In this document: positions 15,698-24,494 of the stretch, piece by piece
How the letters are laid out: each line of letters starts with the position of its first letter
Numbering within the stretch: position 1 is the stretch's first letter
Origin: Paraburkholderia sp. BL9I2N2
Lineage (GTDB): Bacteria; Pseudomonadota; Gammaproteobacteria; Burkholderiales; Burkholderiaceae
Length of the DNA stretch: 64,000 nucleotides
Assembly: GCF_004339745.1 (NCBI RefSeq)
Contig: NZ_SMGP01000002.1
Coordinates: 1,860,001-1,924,000, forward strand
Direction of reading: 5' to 3'
Notes under the pieces: generated by a model
Databases searched by the model: none
Seen by the model: only the letters and a program-made list of their open reading frames with translations
Told to the model about the DNA's origin: nothing
Translations under genes and position numbers: made by a program

Positions 15698-16171
15698 ATG
15701 TCCGTTCAAGAACCTGTCTTCACCCTGCGTCCGGCGCTGGACACGGACGAGGCCTTCCTGTTCGAGCTGCGCAAGGCGACCATGACGGAGCACCTGGCGC
15801 GCGTCGGCGAACCGTCGGACGATACCGAGCATCGCGCGCGTCTGCTGCACCGTTATGACACGGCGCGCGTGATTTGCATCGACGGCGCGCCGGCCGGTTT
15901 GCTGAAAGCGCATCGCACCGGCGCCGAGTGGGTCGTCGTGCAATTGCAGATCACGCCGGCGCTTCAAGGGCGCGGCATCGGCGAACGCGCGCTGCATACG
16001 GTGTTGCGCGCCGCGCAGGCCGACGCATTGCCGGTCACCCTCAAGGTGCTCAAAGGCAATCCCGCGAGGCGCCTATACGAGCGCCTCGGCTTCGAGATCG
16101 TCGGCGAAGATGAGAGACAGTTTCACATGAGGCGCGCGCCGCGCGCGTCGGCGGAAATTGAAGCAGAATGA
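15698..16171 (+). CDS. GNAT acetyltransferase
   Basis: A 157-residue single-domain GNAT enzyme. The acetyl-CoA loop is clear as ITPALQGRGIGERALHTVL (about residues 87-105, with the Q/R-x-x-G-x-G signature). The closing KGNPARRLYERLGFEIVGED is the standard final strand-helix-strand. The N-terminal FTLRPALDTDEAFLFELRKA is typical of RimI/Ard-like members. It stands alone, followed on the same strand by the DOPA-dioxygenase-like gene 35 bp later, so the two may be co-transcribed. The substrate is unknown. Confidence 0.88.
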   Translation: MSVQEPVFTLRPALDTDEAFLFELRKATMTEHLARVGEPSDDTEHRARLLHRYDTARVICIDGAPAGLLKAHRTGAEWVVVQLQITPALQGRGIGERALHTVLRAAQADALPVTLKVLKGNPARRLYERLGFEIVGEDERQFHMRRAPRASAEIEAE

Positions 16172-16206
16172 ATGTCGGATAAAGACTGATACGCAACGGA
16201 CCTGTT

Positions 16207-16557
16207 ATGACCTTTCGCGACACCTCCGCCATCGCAAGCTGGCACGCCCACGTGTATTTCGATGCGAGCAGCCGCGACGCCGCGTGGACTTTCCGCGAGC
16301 AGATCGACGCGCACTGGGGCGACAAATTGCAACTGGGCCGCTTTCACGAGCGCCCGGTGGGACCGCATCCCATGTGGTCGTATCAACTCGCGTTCACGCA
16401 GGCGCAATTCGCCGAGCTGGTCGGCTGGCTCACGCTGAATCACGGCACACTGGATATCTTCGTGCACCCCAATACCGGCGACGCGCTACGCGATCACCGC
16501 GACGCGGCCGTATGGATCGGCCGATCGCATGAATTGGTGCTGAGCGCGTTGAACTAG
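16207..16557 (+). CDS. DOPA 4,5-dioxygenase-family protein
   Basis: A 116-residue protein of the DOPA 4,5-dioxygenase family, small cupin-like or ferredoxin-like enzymes that open catechol rings between C4 and C5 in fungal and bacterial homologues. The family signs are SWHAHVYFDASSRDAA near the N-terminus, GRFHERPVGPHPMWSYQLAF in the middle, and a histidine pair in NHGTLDIFVHPNTGD. The histidines at about H14, H53, H56 and H88 are plausible metal ligands. Bacterial members have mostly unknown physiological substrates. It lies 35 bp after an acetyltransferase and is convergent with the HiPIP gene. Confidence 0.82.
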   Translation: MTFRDTSAIASWHAHVYFDASSRDAAWTFREQIDAHWGDKLQLGRFHERPVGPHPMWSYQLAFTQAQFAELVGWLTLNHGTLDIFVHPNTGDALRDHRDAAVWIGRSHELVLSALN

Positions 16558-16592
16558 GCACCGCTCGAAGCTCGAGCGGCGCCTCTCGCGCT

Positions 16593-16904
16593 TCACATAT
16601 TCGAGTACGAACTGCACCAGCCAGGCGCCGCGACCTGCTTGTCGCCGAACAACGTGCATCCGCCGTATGCGTCGTTGGCTTTGCCCTGGAACAGCGAGCA
16701 GTTGGCGCAGGTTTGTCCGGAGGCGTAGCCGGGGAATTTCGCTTTGTCGACCTTGGACGCGTCCTCCTTATAGCCGACGGCTTGCGCCTTTGGATCGGTT
16801 TCGCTGAGTTTGTTCGCCGTATCGGCGAAGGCCGCACGGGTGAGCATGAGCGCCGAGCCCGCGCTCACGCCCAGCAGCAGAAAATGGCGACGCGATGTTT
16901 TCAT
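16593..16904 (-). CDS. High-potential iron-sulfur protein (HiPIP)
   Basis: A 103-residue periplasmic [4Fe-4S] electron carrier. A twin-arginine-type signal (TSRRHFLLLGVSAGSALM) precedes the mature domain. The four cluster cysteines lie at 66, 69, 83 and 97 (CANC, GGC, GWC). The aromatic residues around GYASGQTCANC and APGWCSSY protect the cluster in this family. HiPIPs pass electrons between cytochrome complexes and terminal oxidases or reductases. The ATG at 16904 is chosen from the signal peptide; the frame continues upstream without reason. It lies 51 bp after the nitroreductase on the same strand. Confidence 0.92.
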   Translation of the reverse strand: MKTSRRHFLLLGVSAGSALMLTRAAFADTANKLSETDPKAQAVGYKEDASKVDKAKFPGYASGQTCANCSLFQGKANDAYGGCTLFGDKQVAAPGWCSSYSNM

Positions 16905-16955
16905 ATGGGTCCGATGGAAGGTGGGGAAATTTGCCTCGATCGCGATCAAGCGCCG

Positions 16956-17645
16956 TCAATCGAGAAATCGCGTGAACCGTTCGACTGGTTCGCGCTCAGT
17001 GCGTAACGTGTTGACCAATGCGTTTTCGTCGGCGAAACCGAGCGACATGCCGCACACCAGTTGCTCTTGCGACGGCAAGCCGAGATGCTCGGCAATTACC
17101 CGATGAAACGGCGTAAACGCGGCCTGCGGACACGTATCGAGACCCCGTCCGCGCGCGGCCGTCATGATCGCCTGCAGGAACATGCCGTAGTCGAGCCAGC
17201 TGCCGCGCTCCATCACCCGGTCGATGGTGAAGAACAAACCCACCGGTGCGCCGAAGAAGCGGTAGTTCTGCGCATGCTGCTCATGCATGCGCGCCTTGTC
17301 GCCCTTCTCGATGCCAAGCAGGCCATACAGATCCCAGCCGATTTTGCGGCGCCGATCGATATACGGCGACACCCATTGATGCGGATAGTACGGATACTCT
17401 TCCTGATACAGCGCGTCGCGTTGCGGGTCGTCGTAAGCGGCAAGCAAGGCTTGCGAGAGACGCGCCAGCGACTCGCCCCTCACCACGTAGACTTTCCACG
17501 GCTGCGTATTGGTACCCGAAGGCGCGCGGCTGGCGGCTTCAAGAATGGCTTCGATGTCGGCGCGCGACACCGGCGTGGGCAGAAAGGCGCGAATCGAACG
17601 CCGCGTGACGAGCGCGGCGTCGACATCGTTGGCGGGTGTGGTCAT
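16956..17645 (-). CDS. Nitroreductase-family FMN oxidoreductase
   Basis: A 229-residue flavoprotein of the nitroreductase fold. RRSIRAFLPTPV near the N-terminus gives the phosphate-binding arginines for FMN, APSGTNTQPWKVYVV is the conserved flavin loop, and GLDTCPQAAFTPFHRVIAEHLG is the late dimer-interface element. Members use NAD(P)H to reduce nitroaromatics, quinones or enones. I start at the ATG at 17645. It lies immediately upstream of the HiPIP gene on the same strand. Co-transcription is likely, but a functional link is not obvious. Confidence 0.9.
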   Translation of the reverse strand: MTTPANDVDAALVTRRSIRAFLPTPVSRADIEAILEAASRAPSGTNTQPWKVYVVRGESLARLSQALLAAYDDPQRDALYQEEYPYYPHQWVSPYIDRRRKIGWDLYGLLGIEKGDKARMHEQHAQNYRFFGAPVGLFFTIDRVMERGSWLDYGMFLQAIMTAARGRGLDTCPQAAFTPFHRVIAEHLGLPSQEQLVCGMSLGFADENALVNTLRTEREPVERFTRFLD

Positions 17646-17721
17646 CGGCGAATTCCGGCGGAGCCAGCAGTTGTGGCGGTCTGCGAGAATTCTAGCGCGA
17701 GCGCCCACTTTCCCGCTGGCG

Positions 17722-17738
17722 GGCCGGCAACGCCGGCC
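17722..17738. terminator. Weak hairpin behind the hybrid kinase gene
   Basis: GGCCGGC (17722-17728) and GCCGGCC (17732-17738) pair around a three-base loop, 13 bp beyond the stop of the kinase gene. There is no T-run, so it is at best a weak or Rho-assisted terminator. Confidence 0.35.
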
Positions 17739-17751
17739 GCGCGCAGCGGTT

Positions 17752-20700
17752 TTAGCGCAGCGGCGTTTTCAGTGCATCGATGAGATCGAGCGGATCGTAG
17801 GGCTTGCGCAACAGGATCGCGTGCGGCAAGACCGCGCGCTGCTCCGGCGTCAGCACGAGGTCGTAGCCGGTCAGAAAGATCACGCGCAAATCGGGCCGCT
17901 CGCGGCACACATCGAGCGCCAGGTCGATGCCCGACTTGCCCGCCAGCCCCACGTCGGTCAACATCACGCTGATCGCGTGTTCGCTGAGAATCTGCTTGGC
18001 GTCATGCTCGCCTTCGGCTTCCAGAATGTCGAAGTCGAACGTGCGCAACAATTCGGCGGTGCTCACGCGAATCAGCTCGTCGTCTTCAACCAGCAGAATC
18101 CGCAGCCGCGTCTGAGCGACGAAACTATCGGCGCTGTCCGGCATTACGGGCGGATCGATCTCGAGAAGATGCTGTTCGGCCTCGGCGATTTCGGCCGCTT
18201 GCGGATTCTGCGCTTGCAGCACGTAGCGGACTTTGCGCGCCAACGCTTCGTGCGTGTACGGCTTGCTGAGCAATTCGATGCCTTCATCGAGTCGCCCCGA
18301 ATGCACGATCGCGTTGTCCGTATAGCCCGACGTGAACAGCACCGCGATTGCCGGCAACCGTTCGCGCGCCTTGCGGGCGAGTTCGGTGCTGCGCAGCGGA
18401 CCGGGCATCACCACATCGGTAAACAGCATGTCGATCGGCACGCCGCTTTCGACGATTGCCAGCGCGCTTTGCGCGTCTTTCGCCTTCAGTACGCGGTAGC
18501 CGAGATCGGAGAGCATTTCGACCACGGTCGTGCGTACTTCTTCGTCGTCCTCGACCGCCAGAATGGTTTCCGTGCCGCCCTTGGCAGGACCGGCGTCGAT
18601 GTTCGTTTCGAGGTCTTCTTCCTGGCGCACCCGCGGCAGATAAATGCGGATCGTCGTGCCGTGGCCTTCCTCGCTATAGATCTTCACATGGCCGCCGGAT
18701 TGCTTGACGAAGCCATACACCATGCTCAGGCCAAGGCCCGTGCCCTGACCTTCAGGCTTGGTCGTGAAGAACGGCTCGAACACGCGCTCGCGCACTTCCG
18801 GCGGCATGCCGGAGCCCGTGTCGGTGACCGCCAGCATCACGTACTGGCCCGGCGTAACGTCTGCGTTGCGCTTGGCGTAGGCGTCATCGAGCGCGGCGTT
18901 GCCGGCTTCGATCGTGAGCTTGCCGTGGCCGTTCATGGCGTCCCGCGCGTTGATCGCCAGATTCAGCAGCGCGTTCTCGACCTGGAACGGATCGACCAGC
19001 GTATTCCACAAGCCGCCCGACACGATAGTTTCGATTTCGACGCCGTCGCCGAGCGCGCGCCTGAGCATGTCGTCGAGGCCGCGCACGAAGCGGCCGAGAT
19101 TGACGACCTTCGGCGCGAGCGGCTGACGCCGCCCGAACGCGAGCAGTTGCGAGGCGAGGTTCGCGCCGCGCGCCACGCCCGCCAGCGCATTGCGCACGCG
19201 CTGCTCGGGCTTCTCCGAACCGGCCACGTCTTTCGCCAGCAATTGCAGATTGCCGCCGATCACTTGCAGCAGGTTGTTGAAGTCGTGTGCGACGCCGCCC
19301 GTGAGCTTGCCGATCGCTTCCATCTTCTGCGCCATCCGGAGCGCTTCTTCGGCGTGCCGCAGTGCCTCGGTGGTTTCCTTGTCGGCGGTGACGTCGCGGC
19401 CTACGCCGTGAATGCGCGCCGAGTCGGGATCGAGCGCGAGCGTCCACGCGACCCAGCGCCATGTGCCGTCGATCCGCTTGAAACGGTTTTCATAACGCAC
19501 CGGCACGCCCGTTCTGCGCAATTCGGCCAGATGCGTGCGGACAGTCTCTACGTCATCCGGATGAACCAGATCGACATACGAACGCGACATCAGCCAATGC
19601 ACGTTATGACCGAGCGCCGTGCTCCACGAAGGACTCACACGCTGCAAGCGGCCTTCGATATCGGCCACCACCAGCAGATCCTCGCTCAACTCCCACAGAC
19701 GGTCGCGGTCCGCCACCGTCTCGATCACGCGGCGCTCCAACGTTTCGTTCAGATCGCGCAACGCGCTTTGCGCCTTGGTGCGCTCGGCGATTTCGGTTTG
19801 CGCCGCCTGATACAAGCGCGCGTTGTCGATGGCAATCGCCGCCTGCGCGGCGATGCCGGCCACGATCCGCTCGGCACGCTCGGTGAACACGCCGGGCTCC
19901 GGGTGGCCGAAGAACAAGCCGCCGACCACTTCGCCGCTGCGCGACTGCACCGGCGCGGCCAGATAGCTGCGCACCTTCAGATGGCCCTCCGGCATGCCGC
20001 GATGCGGCGCGTTGTGGCCATAGCGCGGATCCTGCGTGATGTCGTCGACGCGGACGATGCCTTCGCCCTGGAAAGTTGGCGCGAACACCGCCGTGTTGCG
20101 CGGCATAGGAAATCGTTCGAACGCTTCCTTCGGCACGCCGGACAGCGTGTACAGCATGTAGCTGCCGCCCTTCTGGTCGAGCACGTTGTAGAAGAACGAG
20201 CCGAATGCCGCGCCCGTCAGTTCGGTGGCCGCGTCGGTCACGATCTGCACCGCGCGGTTCAGATCGAGTTCAGCCGCCACGGTCGAGCCGACGCGATTGA
20301 GAATCTCCAGCGTGCGCGATTCCTCGCGCAGCTTCATCTCCGTCTCGCGGCGCAAGCGCGCGAGTTGCAGGTTGCCCGATACGCGAGCCAGCAGTTCGCG
20401 CGCAGAGAACGGCTTGGTCAGATAGTCGTCTGCGCCATGCTCGATGCCGTCGACGCGCGCTTCCTCTCCCGCACGCGCGGACAGGATCAGCACCGGCGTG
20501 TCGCGCAAGTCCGGATCGGCGCGCAGTGCGCGTAGCAGGCCAAAGCCGTCGAGGCGCGGCATCATCACGTCGGAGAGCACCAGATCGGGCGGTTCCGCGC
20601 GCGCGGCTTCCAGCGCGGCCTGGCCGTCGGTGGCGAGCCGCACGTCGTGGCCCGCAGCTCGCAATATGCGGCTCATGTACTCGCGCAAGTCCGCATTGTC

Positions 20701-22695
20701 GTCGACGACCAGCAGCCGCGCGGCGGCGACCGGCGCAGCCTCGGGCGATACCTCGCCGGCCGGCGTTGCGCCGATCGACGCGTCGGCGAGAATTTCGTTC
20801 TCCGGACTCCAGCGCAACGCGGCATCGACATAGGTGCGCGCGTGCTTGCTCATGGCGGCATGCACGATTGCATCCTCGGGTTGGGACAGCACGGCGCCGC
20901 GCGGCAGCGAAACGGTAAAGCACGCGCCTTCGCCGAGCACACTGTCGACCCGCACCGTGCCGCCGTGCAGCTTTACCAGTTCCTGCACCATGGCGAGCCC
21001 GATGCCGCTGCCTTCGACGGAGCGACCCGGTGCGCCCGCCACGCGATGAAAGCGCTCGAAGAGGCGCGGCACTTCTTCTTCCGCAATGCCGATACCGCTA
21101 TCGGTCACACTGACCTCGACGCCACCGCCTTCGTCAGCGCGAACCACGACGCGGATCGTGCCGAAGAACGTGAACTTGTATGCGTTCGACAGCAGGTTCA
21201 TCACGACCTTTTCCCACATCTCGCGGTCGAGTTGCACGACCACGGGCGTGGCCGGAATCTCCACTTCGAGACGCAGGCCGGCCGCCTCGATCGCGGACTG
21301 GAACAGCGACGCGAGCTCGGCCGTGAAGGAGGCGATGTCGGTGGGTTCCGTGTGAATCTCGATGCGGCCCGCCTCGATCCGCGAGAAATCCAATAGTGCG
21401 TTGACGAGCTTCAACAGACGCAAGCCGTTGCGATGCGTGATCTCGATCAGCGCGCGGTCGTCGATATCGCTGCCCGTCTGCGCGCTGTCACCGTTCGCGG
21501 CCTGCTGCGGCTTGGCGAGCAGTTCTTCGAGCGGGCCGAGCATCAGCGTCAACGGCGTGCGGAATTCGTGGCTGATGTTGGAGAAGAACGTGGTTTTCGC
21601 GCGGTCGATTTCGGCCAGCGCTTCCGCGCGCCGCCGCTCTTCCTGATACGCCTGCGCGTAGCCGATCGCCGCGCCGATCTGGCCGGCGGCCAGGTTCAGG
21701 AAGCTGCGATAGGCGTCGTCAAAAATGCGGCAAGGGTTCAGGCCGGCGATTAGAACCACCGTCTGCGTCGACTCGCTGCCGGGCGACACCGGCAGGATGA
21801 CCGCCTGCTCCGGCGCGAGATGCCACGGGCCGCTCGGCAACGCGGTGCCGAAGCGCTGCGTCAAGTCGCGCACCAGTTGCGGCGCCTGGATCTTGAGCGC
21901 GTCGGCGACCGGCCAGAGCGAATCGCCGACACGCATTGTCTGCGGTGCGGCCGGATGGCCCGGCTCGATGCCGCACGCCCCGACCAGCGTGACCGTGTCG
22001 CTGCCGGATTCGGCTGCGTATAGCAAAGCGAAGGGCAGGTCTTGCGGATTCGACTGCAACGCGCGCGCGCTGAGTTCGCACGCCTCGCGCCAGTCGCGGC
22101 CGTCCGGACTGACCGCCGCCAGTTCCTTCAGCAGCGCCAGTTGCCGTTCGCCGACCACCTGCATGGTGTCGTCGCTGTTGGCGCAGATGATGCCGCCCGG
22201 TTCGCCGTTCTCGCCGGGAATGGGGCTGTACGAGAAGGTGTAATACGTCTCCTCGGGAAAGCCGTTGCGCTCCATGATCAACAGCTTCTGTTCGACGAAG
22301 ATGCCCTCGGCGCCCGCCAGCGCGGTAGCCAGAAGCGGCTCGATGTCGGTCCAGATTTCTCGCCACACCACGTGAGTCGGTTGACCGAGCGCGACCGGAT
22401 GCTTGCCGCCAATGATCGATTTGTACGGGTCGTTGTAGAAATAGAGCAGCTCGTCGCCCCAGCCGATCCAGATCGGTTGACGCGACGTGAGCATGATGCG
22501 GATCGCGATCTTCAGACCTTGCGGCCAGGTATCGGGCGCGCCGAGCGCCGTTTGCGTCCAGTCGTAGGCGCGGATCAGCGCGCCCAGTTCGCCGCCGCCG
22601 GCAAGAAAGGACGGGGCGGCCAGGCCGGCGGGCGGTGCATCCGACATGAAGCGGTCCGGCTGTTTCAACGCGATCTCCTCGACGCGGCGGGTCAT
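17752..22695 (-). CDS. Hybrid sensor histidine kinase with two kinase cores and three receivers
   Basis: A 1647-residue cytoplasmic phosphorelay protein without membrane segments. Order, with approximate positions: PAS-like input (45-180), GAF-like (200-350), first HisKA with SHEFRTPL (375), first ATPase with N-box NLLSNAYKF (500), G-boxes DSGIGIAEEE and GSGIGLAMV (to 600), receiver with LSDVMMPRLDG (660-780), GAF (810-960), PAS (1005-1120), second HisKA with GVAHDFNNLL (1165), second ATPase with DTGSGMPPEV (1270-1390), receiver with LFTDVVMPG (1405-1515), and receiver with MLTDVGLAGKSG (1530-1647). The first core resembles classical HisKA kinases, the second the PAS-HisKA type with AHDFNNLL. 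Starts at 22668 (TTG behind GAGGAG) or 22647 are alternatives. No separate regulator gene is adjacent. Confidence 0.92.
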   Translation of the reverse strand: MTRRVEEIALKQPDRFMSDAPPAGLAAPSFLAGGGELGALIRAYDWTQTALGAPDTWPQGLKIAIRIMLTSRQPIWIGWGDELLYFYNDPYKSIIGGKHPVALGQPTHVVWREIWTDIEPLLATALAGAEGIFVEQKLLIMERNGFPEETYYTFSYSPIPGENGEPGGIICANSDDTMQVVGERQLALLKELAAVSPDGRDWREACELSARALQSNPQDLPFALLYAAESGSDTVTLVGACGIEPGHPAAPQTMRVGDSLWPVADALKIQAPQLVRDLTQRFGTALPSGPWHLAPEQAVILPVSPGSESTQTVVLIAGLNPCRIFDDAYRSFLNLAAGQIGAAIGYAQAYQEERRRAEALAEIDRAKTTFFSNISHEFRTPLTLMLGPLEELLAKPQQAANGDSAQTGSDIDDRALIEITHRNGLRLLKLVNALLDFSRIEAGRIEIHTEPTDIASFTAELASLFQSAIEAAGLRLEVEIPATPVVVQLDREMWEKVVMNLLSNAYKFTFFGTIRVVVRADEGGGVEVSVTDSGIGIAEEEVPRLFERFHRVAGAPGRSVEGSGIGLAMVQELVKLHGGTVRVDSVLGEGACFTVSLPRGAVLSQPEDAIVHAAMSKHARTYVDAALRWSPENEILADASIGATPAGEVSPEAAPVAAARLLVVDDNADLREYMSRILRAAGHDVRLATDGQAALEAARAEPPDLVLSDVMMPRLDGFGLLRALRADPDLRDTPVLILSARAGEEARVDGIEHGADDYLTKPFSARELLARVSGNLQLARLRRETEMKLREESRTLEILNRVGSTVAAELDLNRAVQIVTDAATELTGAAFGSFFYNVLDQKGGSYMLYTLSGVPKEAFERFPMPRNTAVFAPTFQGEGIVRVDDITQDPRYGHNAPHRGMPEGHLKVRSYLAAPVQSRSGEVVGGLFFGHPEPGVFTERAERIVAGIAAQAAIAIDNARLYQAAQTEIAERTKAQSALRDLNETLERRVIETVADRDRLWELSEDLLVVADIEGRLQRVSPSWSTALGHNVHWLMSRSYVDLVHPDDVETVRTHLAELRRTGVPVRYENRFKRIDGTWRWVAWTLALDPDSARIHGVGRDVTADKETTEALRHAEEALRMAQKMEAIGKLTGGVAHDFNNLLQVIGGNLQLLAKDVAGSEKPEQRVRNALAGVARGANLASQLLAFGRRQPLAPKVVNLGRFVRGLDDMLRRALGDGVEIETIVSGGLWNTLVDPFQVENALLNLAINARDAMNGHGKLTIEAGNAALDDAYAKRNADVTPGQYVMLAVTDTGSGMPPEVRERVFEPFFTTKPEGQGTGLGLSMVYGFVKQSGGHVKIYSEEGHGTTIRIYLPRVRQEEDLETNIDAGPAKGGTETILAVEDDEEVRTTVVEMLSDLGYRVLKAKDAQSALAIVESGVPIDMLFTDVVMPGPLRSTELARKARERLPAIAVLFTSGYTDNAIVHSGRLDEGIELLSKPYTHEALARKVRYVLQAQNPQAAEIAEAEQHLLEIDPPVMPDSADSFVAQTRLRILLVEDDELIRVSTAELLRTFDFDILEAEGEHDAKQILSEHAISVMLTDVGLAGKSGIDLALDVCRERPDLRVIFLTGYDLVLTPEQRAVLPHAILLRKPYDPLDLIDALKTPLR

Positions 22696-22819
22696 ATTCG
22701 TGCGGACCGCTGTTGCAAAAGCGGTGCCTGATACGACGGATGGCTAACGATCACCACGCAATTGATGTAGCGCGATTCTCGCACGTAGCGGTATGCCGGA
22801 GGAAGATGAGACGAGGCGC

Positions 22820-22843
22820 AAAAGCCCGGCACAGCGGGCTTTT
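22820..22843 (-). terminator. Rho-independent terminator of the iron operon
   Basis: AAAAGCCCG (22820-22828) and CGGGCTTTT (22835-22843) form a hairpin with a six-base loop and T-rich flanks on both strands. It lies about 180 bp beyond the PepSY gene stop at 23025 and separates the iron operon from the kinase. The rest of 22696-23024 shows no gene. Confidence 0.75.
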
Positions 22844-23024
22844 CGCGGCGTGGGACTGCACGTTAAGCAGAGGATTGGGCGGCGTCGACGGGACACCGCG
22901 AAATGAAACGGAAATGCAGGTAAAACGTACCTTGATGCAGCGCCTTGGGACAGGCAAATTTCCCGATCGCAATGCCTTCCGCATGCGACCGGTTTTTCTC
23001 GCTCACGCAATGCCCGCAGCGTCT

Positions 23025-23747
23025 TTACAACAAGCCCACACACACCGCGGCGACGATCGATCCCAGCACCAACACCGCGCCGATGGTCTTGCGTTTGTTC
23101 AACTCCGTCCAGAGCAGAACGCCGGTGAGCGACAGCAAAATGATGCTGCCTGCGAGCGTATCGATCAGCAGCACCCAGCCGACGCTCAGACCGACGCCCT
23201 TGTGCAGGTTCGTCATCATCGCGAGAAACGTGTTCTCGCTGCGCTTGACCGTCACATAGCCGTTGCCCACCCAGTACTCGGCGGACGTGTTCTCATGCGG
23301 CGAAGCGAAGTTGAGCTGCCAGTGCTCCGGCTGAACGACGCTGCGCTCGCCCCAGGCCACCGGATGTGCCGGCTCTTTCTGAACGCGTCCTGGCGTGCCC
23401 GTCAGTTTCAGTTCGTGCTTGAGCCATTTGCCCAACTCGCGCGGCGACTCCGGCGCGGGTTGCGGCAACGGCACCTGCAACACCGCCACTTGCGGCTCGC
23501 CGGTCGATACTTTGAGCGGGCCGCCGCGATGGTTCAGCAGGAACCCCGTGGTGCCGAACAACAGACCCAGCGCCGCGCCCCACAAGCCAACCCAGCCATG
23601 CACCTTGCGCAGCCATTTGACGAAGGTGGCGCGGCGCGAGCGCTGCTGCCGCGCTTTCAATTCGTCGTCATCCAGCCGCCGCGGCTCACGCGTCGCATGG
23701 TCGATGCCCACGGGCGATTGAATGTCGATTGCCTCAGGTACGCTCAC
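23025..23747 (-). CDS. PepSY-associated membrane protein of the iron-uptake operon
   Basis: A 240-residue inner-membrane protein with a PepSY-associated N-terminal helix (about residues 37-62: KWLRKVHGWVGLWGAALGLL), a periplasmic middle part, and two C-terminal membrane helices (about 180-235). Such proteins, often called PiuB-like, accompany siderophore receptors and may take part in ferric-siderophore reduction. The start is a GTG at 23747 that overlaps the stop of the PiuC gene as GTGA, indicating translational coupling. It is the last gene of the receptor-dioxygenase-PepSY operon. The function is inferred from context. Confidence 0.85.
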   Translation of the reverse strand: MSVPEAIDIQSPVGIDHATREPRRLDDDELKARQQRSRRATFVKWLRKVHGWVGLWGAALGLLFGTTGFLLNHRGGPLKVSTGEPQVAVLQVPLPQPAPESPRELGKWLKHELKLTGTPGRVQKEPAHPVAWGERSVVQPEHWQLNFASPHENTSAEYWVGNGYVTVKRSENTFLAMMTNLHKGVGLSVGWVLLIDTLAGSIILLSLTGVLLWTELNKRKTIGAVLVLGSIVAAVCVGLL

Positions 23748-24427
23748 GTCTCGCTCCAGGTCCGCAACAGATTGTGATAGATGCCGACGAGACTGCGGCG
23801 CGCGGTATCGTCGGCGTTGGTGGCGTTCAGCCGTTGAATCGCCGTGTCCATGTCGAACAGCATCGCGCGCTGCGTATCGCTGCGCACGAGACTTTGCACC
23901 CAGAAGAAACTCGCGATCCGCGCGCCGCGCGTGACCGGCGTGACCTGGTGCAAACTCGTCGCCGGATAGACGATCATGTCGCCGGCCGGCAGTTTGACCT
24001 GCTGCACGCCGTACGTGTCTTCGATCACGAGCTCGCCGCCGTCGTAGTCGGCGGGCTCGGAAATGAACAGCGTCACCGAGACGTCGGTGCGCAGCTTCAC
24101 GCCGTTGGGCAGCACGCGCACGGCTCCGTCGACGTGACTGCCGAACTGCATGCCGCCTTCGTAACGATTGAACAGCGGCGGATACACCTGGTTCGGCAAC
24201 ACCGCGCTGATGAACAGCGGGTTGCGCTCGATCGACGCGAGAATCACGTCGCCGAGTTCGCGCGCAATCGGCGTGTGCTCGGCGATCTGCTGATTGCGCT
24301 TGACCGGCGCGCCCTGATAGCCGGCGGTCGCGCGGCCGTCGACCCAGGCGTCGCCCGCCTGATCGAGCCGTTCGCGCACGAGCCGCAACTGCTCGGCGCT
24401 CAGTACATTCGGAATGTGCAGCAACAT
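23744..24427 (-). CDS. piuC: Fe(II)/2-oxoglutarate-dependent PKHD-type hydroxylase PiuC
   Basis: A 227-residue cytoplasmic dioxygenase of the PKHD (prolyl-4-hydroxylase-like) family. The iron ligands are visible as GSHVDGAV (H-x-D) and the distal histidine in SLHQVTPVTRGARIASFFW, which also contributes the 2-oxoglutarate arginine. Piu-type members are iron-repressed partners of TonB receptors. The ATG at 24427 begins MLLHIPNVL, the family N-terminus; the frame open to 24469 is not needed. It lies 67 bp downstream of the receptor gene and overlaps the PepSY gene by four bases. Iron control through the Fur box at 26824 is likely. Confidence 0.92.
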   Translation of the reverse strand: MLLHIPNVLSAEQLRLVRERLDQAGDAWVDGRATAGYQGAPVKRNQQIAEHTPIARELGDVILASIERNPLFISAVLPNQVYPPLFNRYEGGMQFGSHVDGAVRVLPNGVKLRTDVSVTLFISEPADYDGGELVIEDTYGVQQVKLPAGDMIVYPATSLHQVTPVTRGARIASFFWVQSLVRSDTQRAMLFDMDTAIQRLNATNADDTARRSLVGIYHNLLRTWSET

Positions 24428-24494
24428 GGTGTTTCCTTTGCGTCGGCTTACCGTGTTCGAAAACGGCAAGCCTAACGCATCCGTTCAACGCATA

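Noticed and set aside
17509..20535. A very long open plus-strand frame of about 1000 codons, rich in Arg, His and Ala
   Set aside because: It is the reverse-strand shadow of the hybrid kinase gene; GC-rich codon bias leaves antisense frames open, and its composition is not protein-like.
23748..24488. An N-terminal extension of the PepSY frame upstream to 24488
   Set aside because: It overlaps the PiuC gene in another frame and is Arg-rich. A GTG coupled to the PiuC stop codon gives a normal start.
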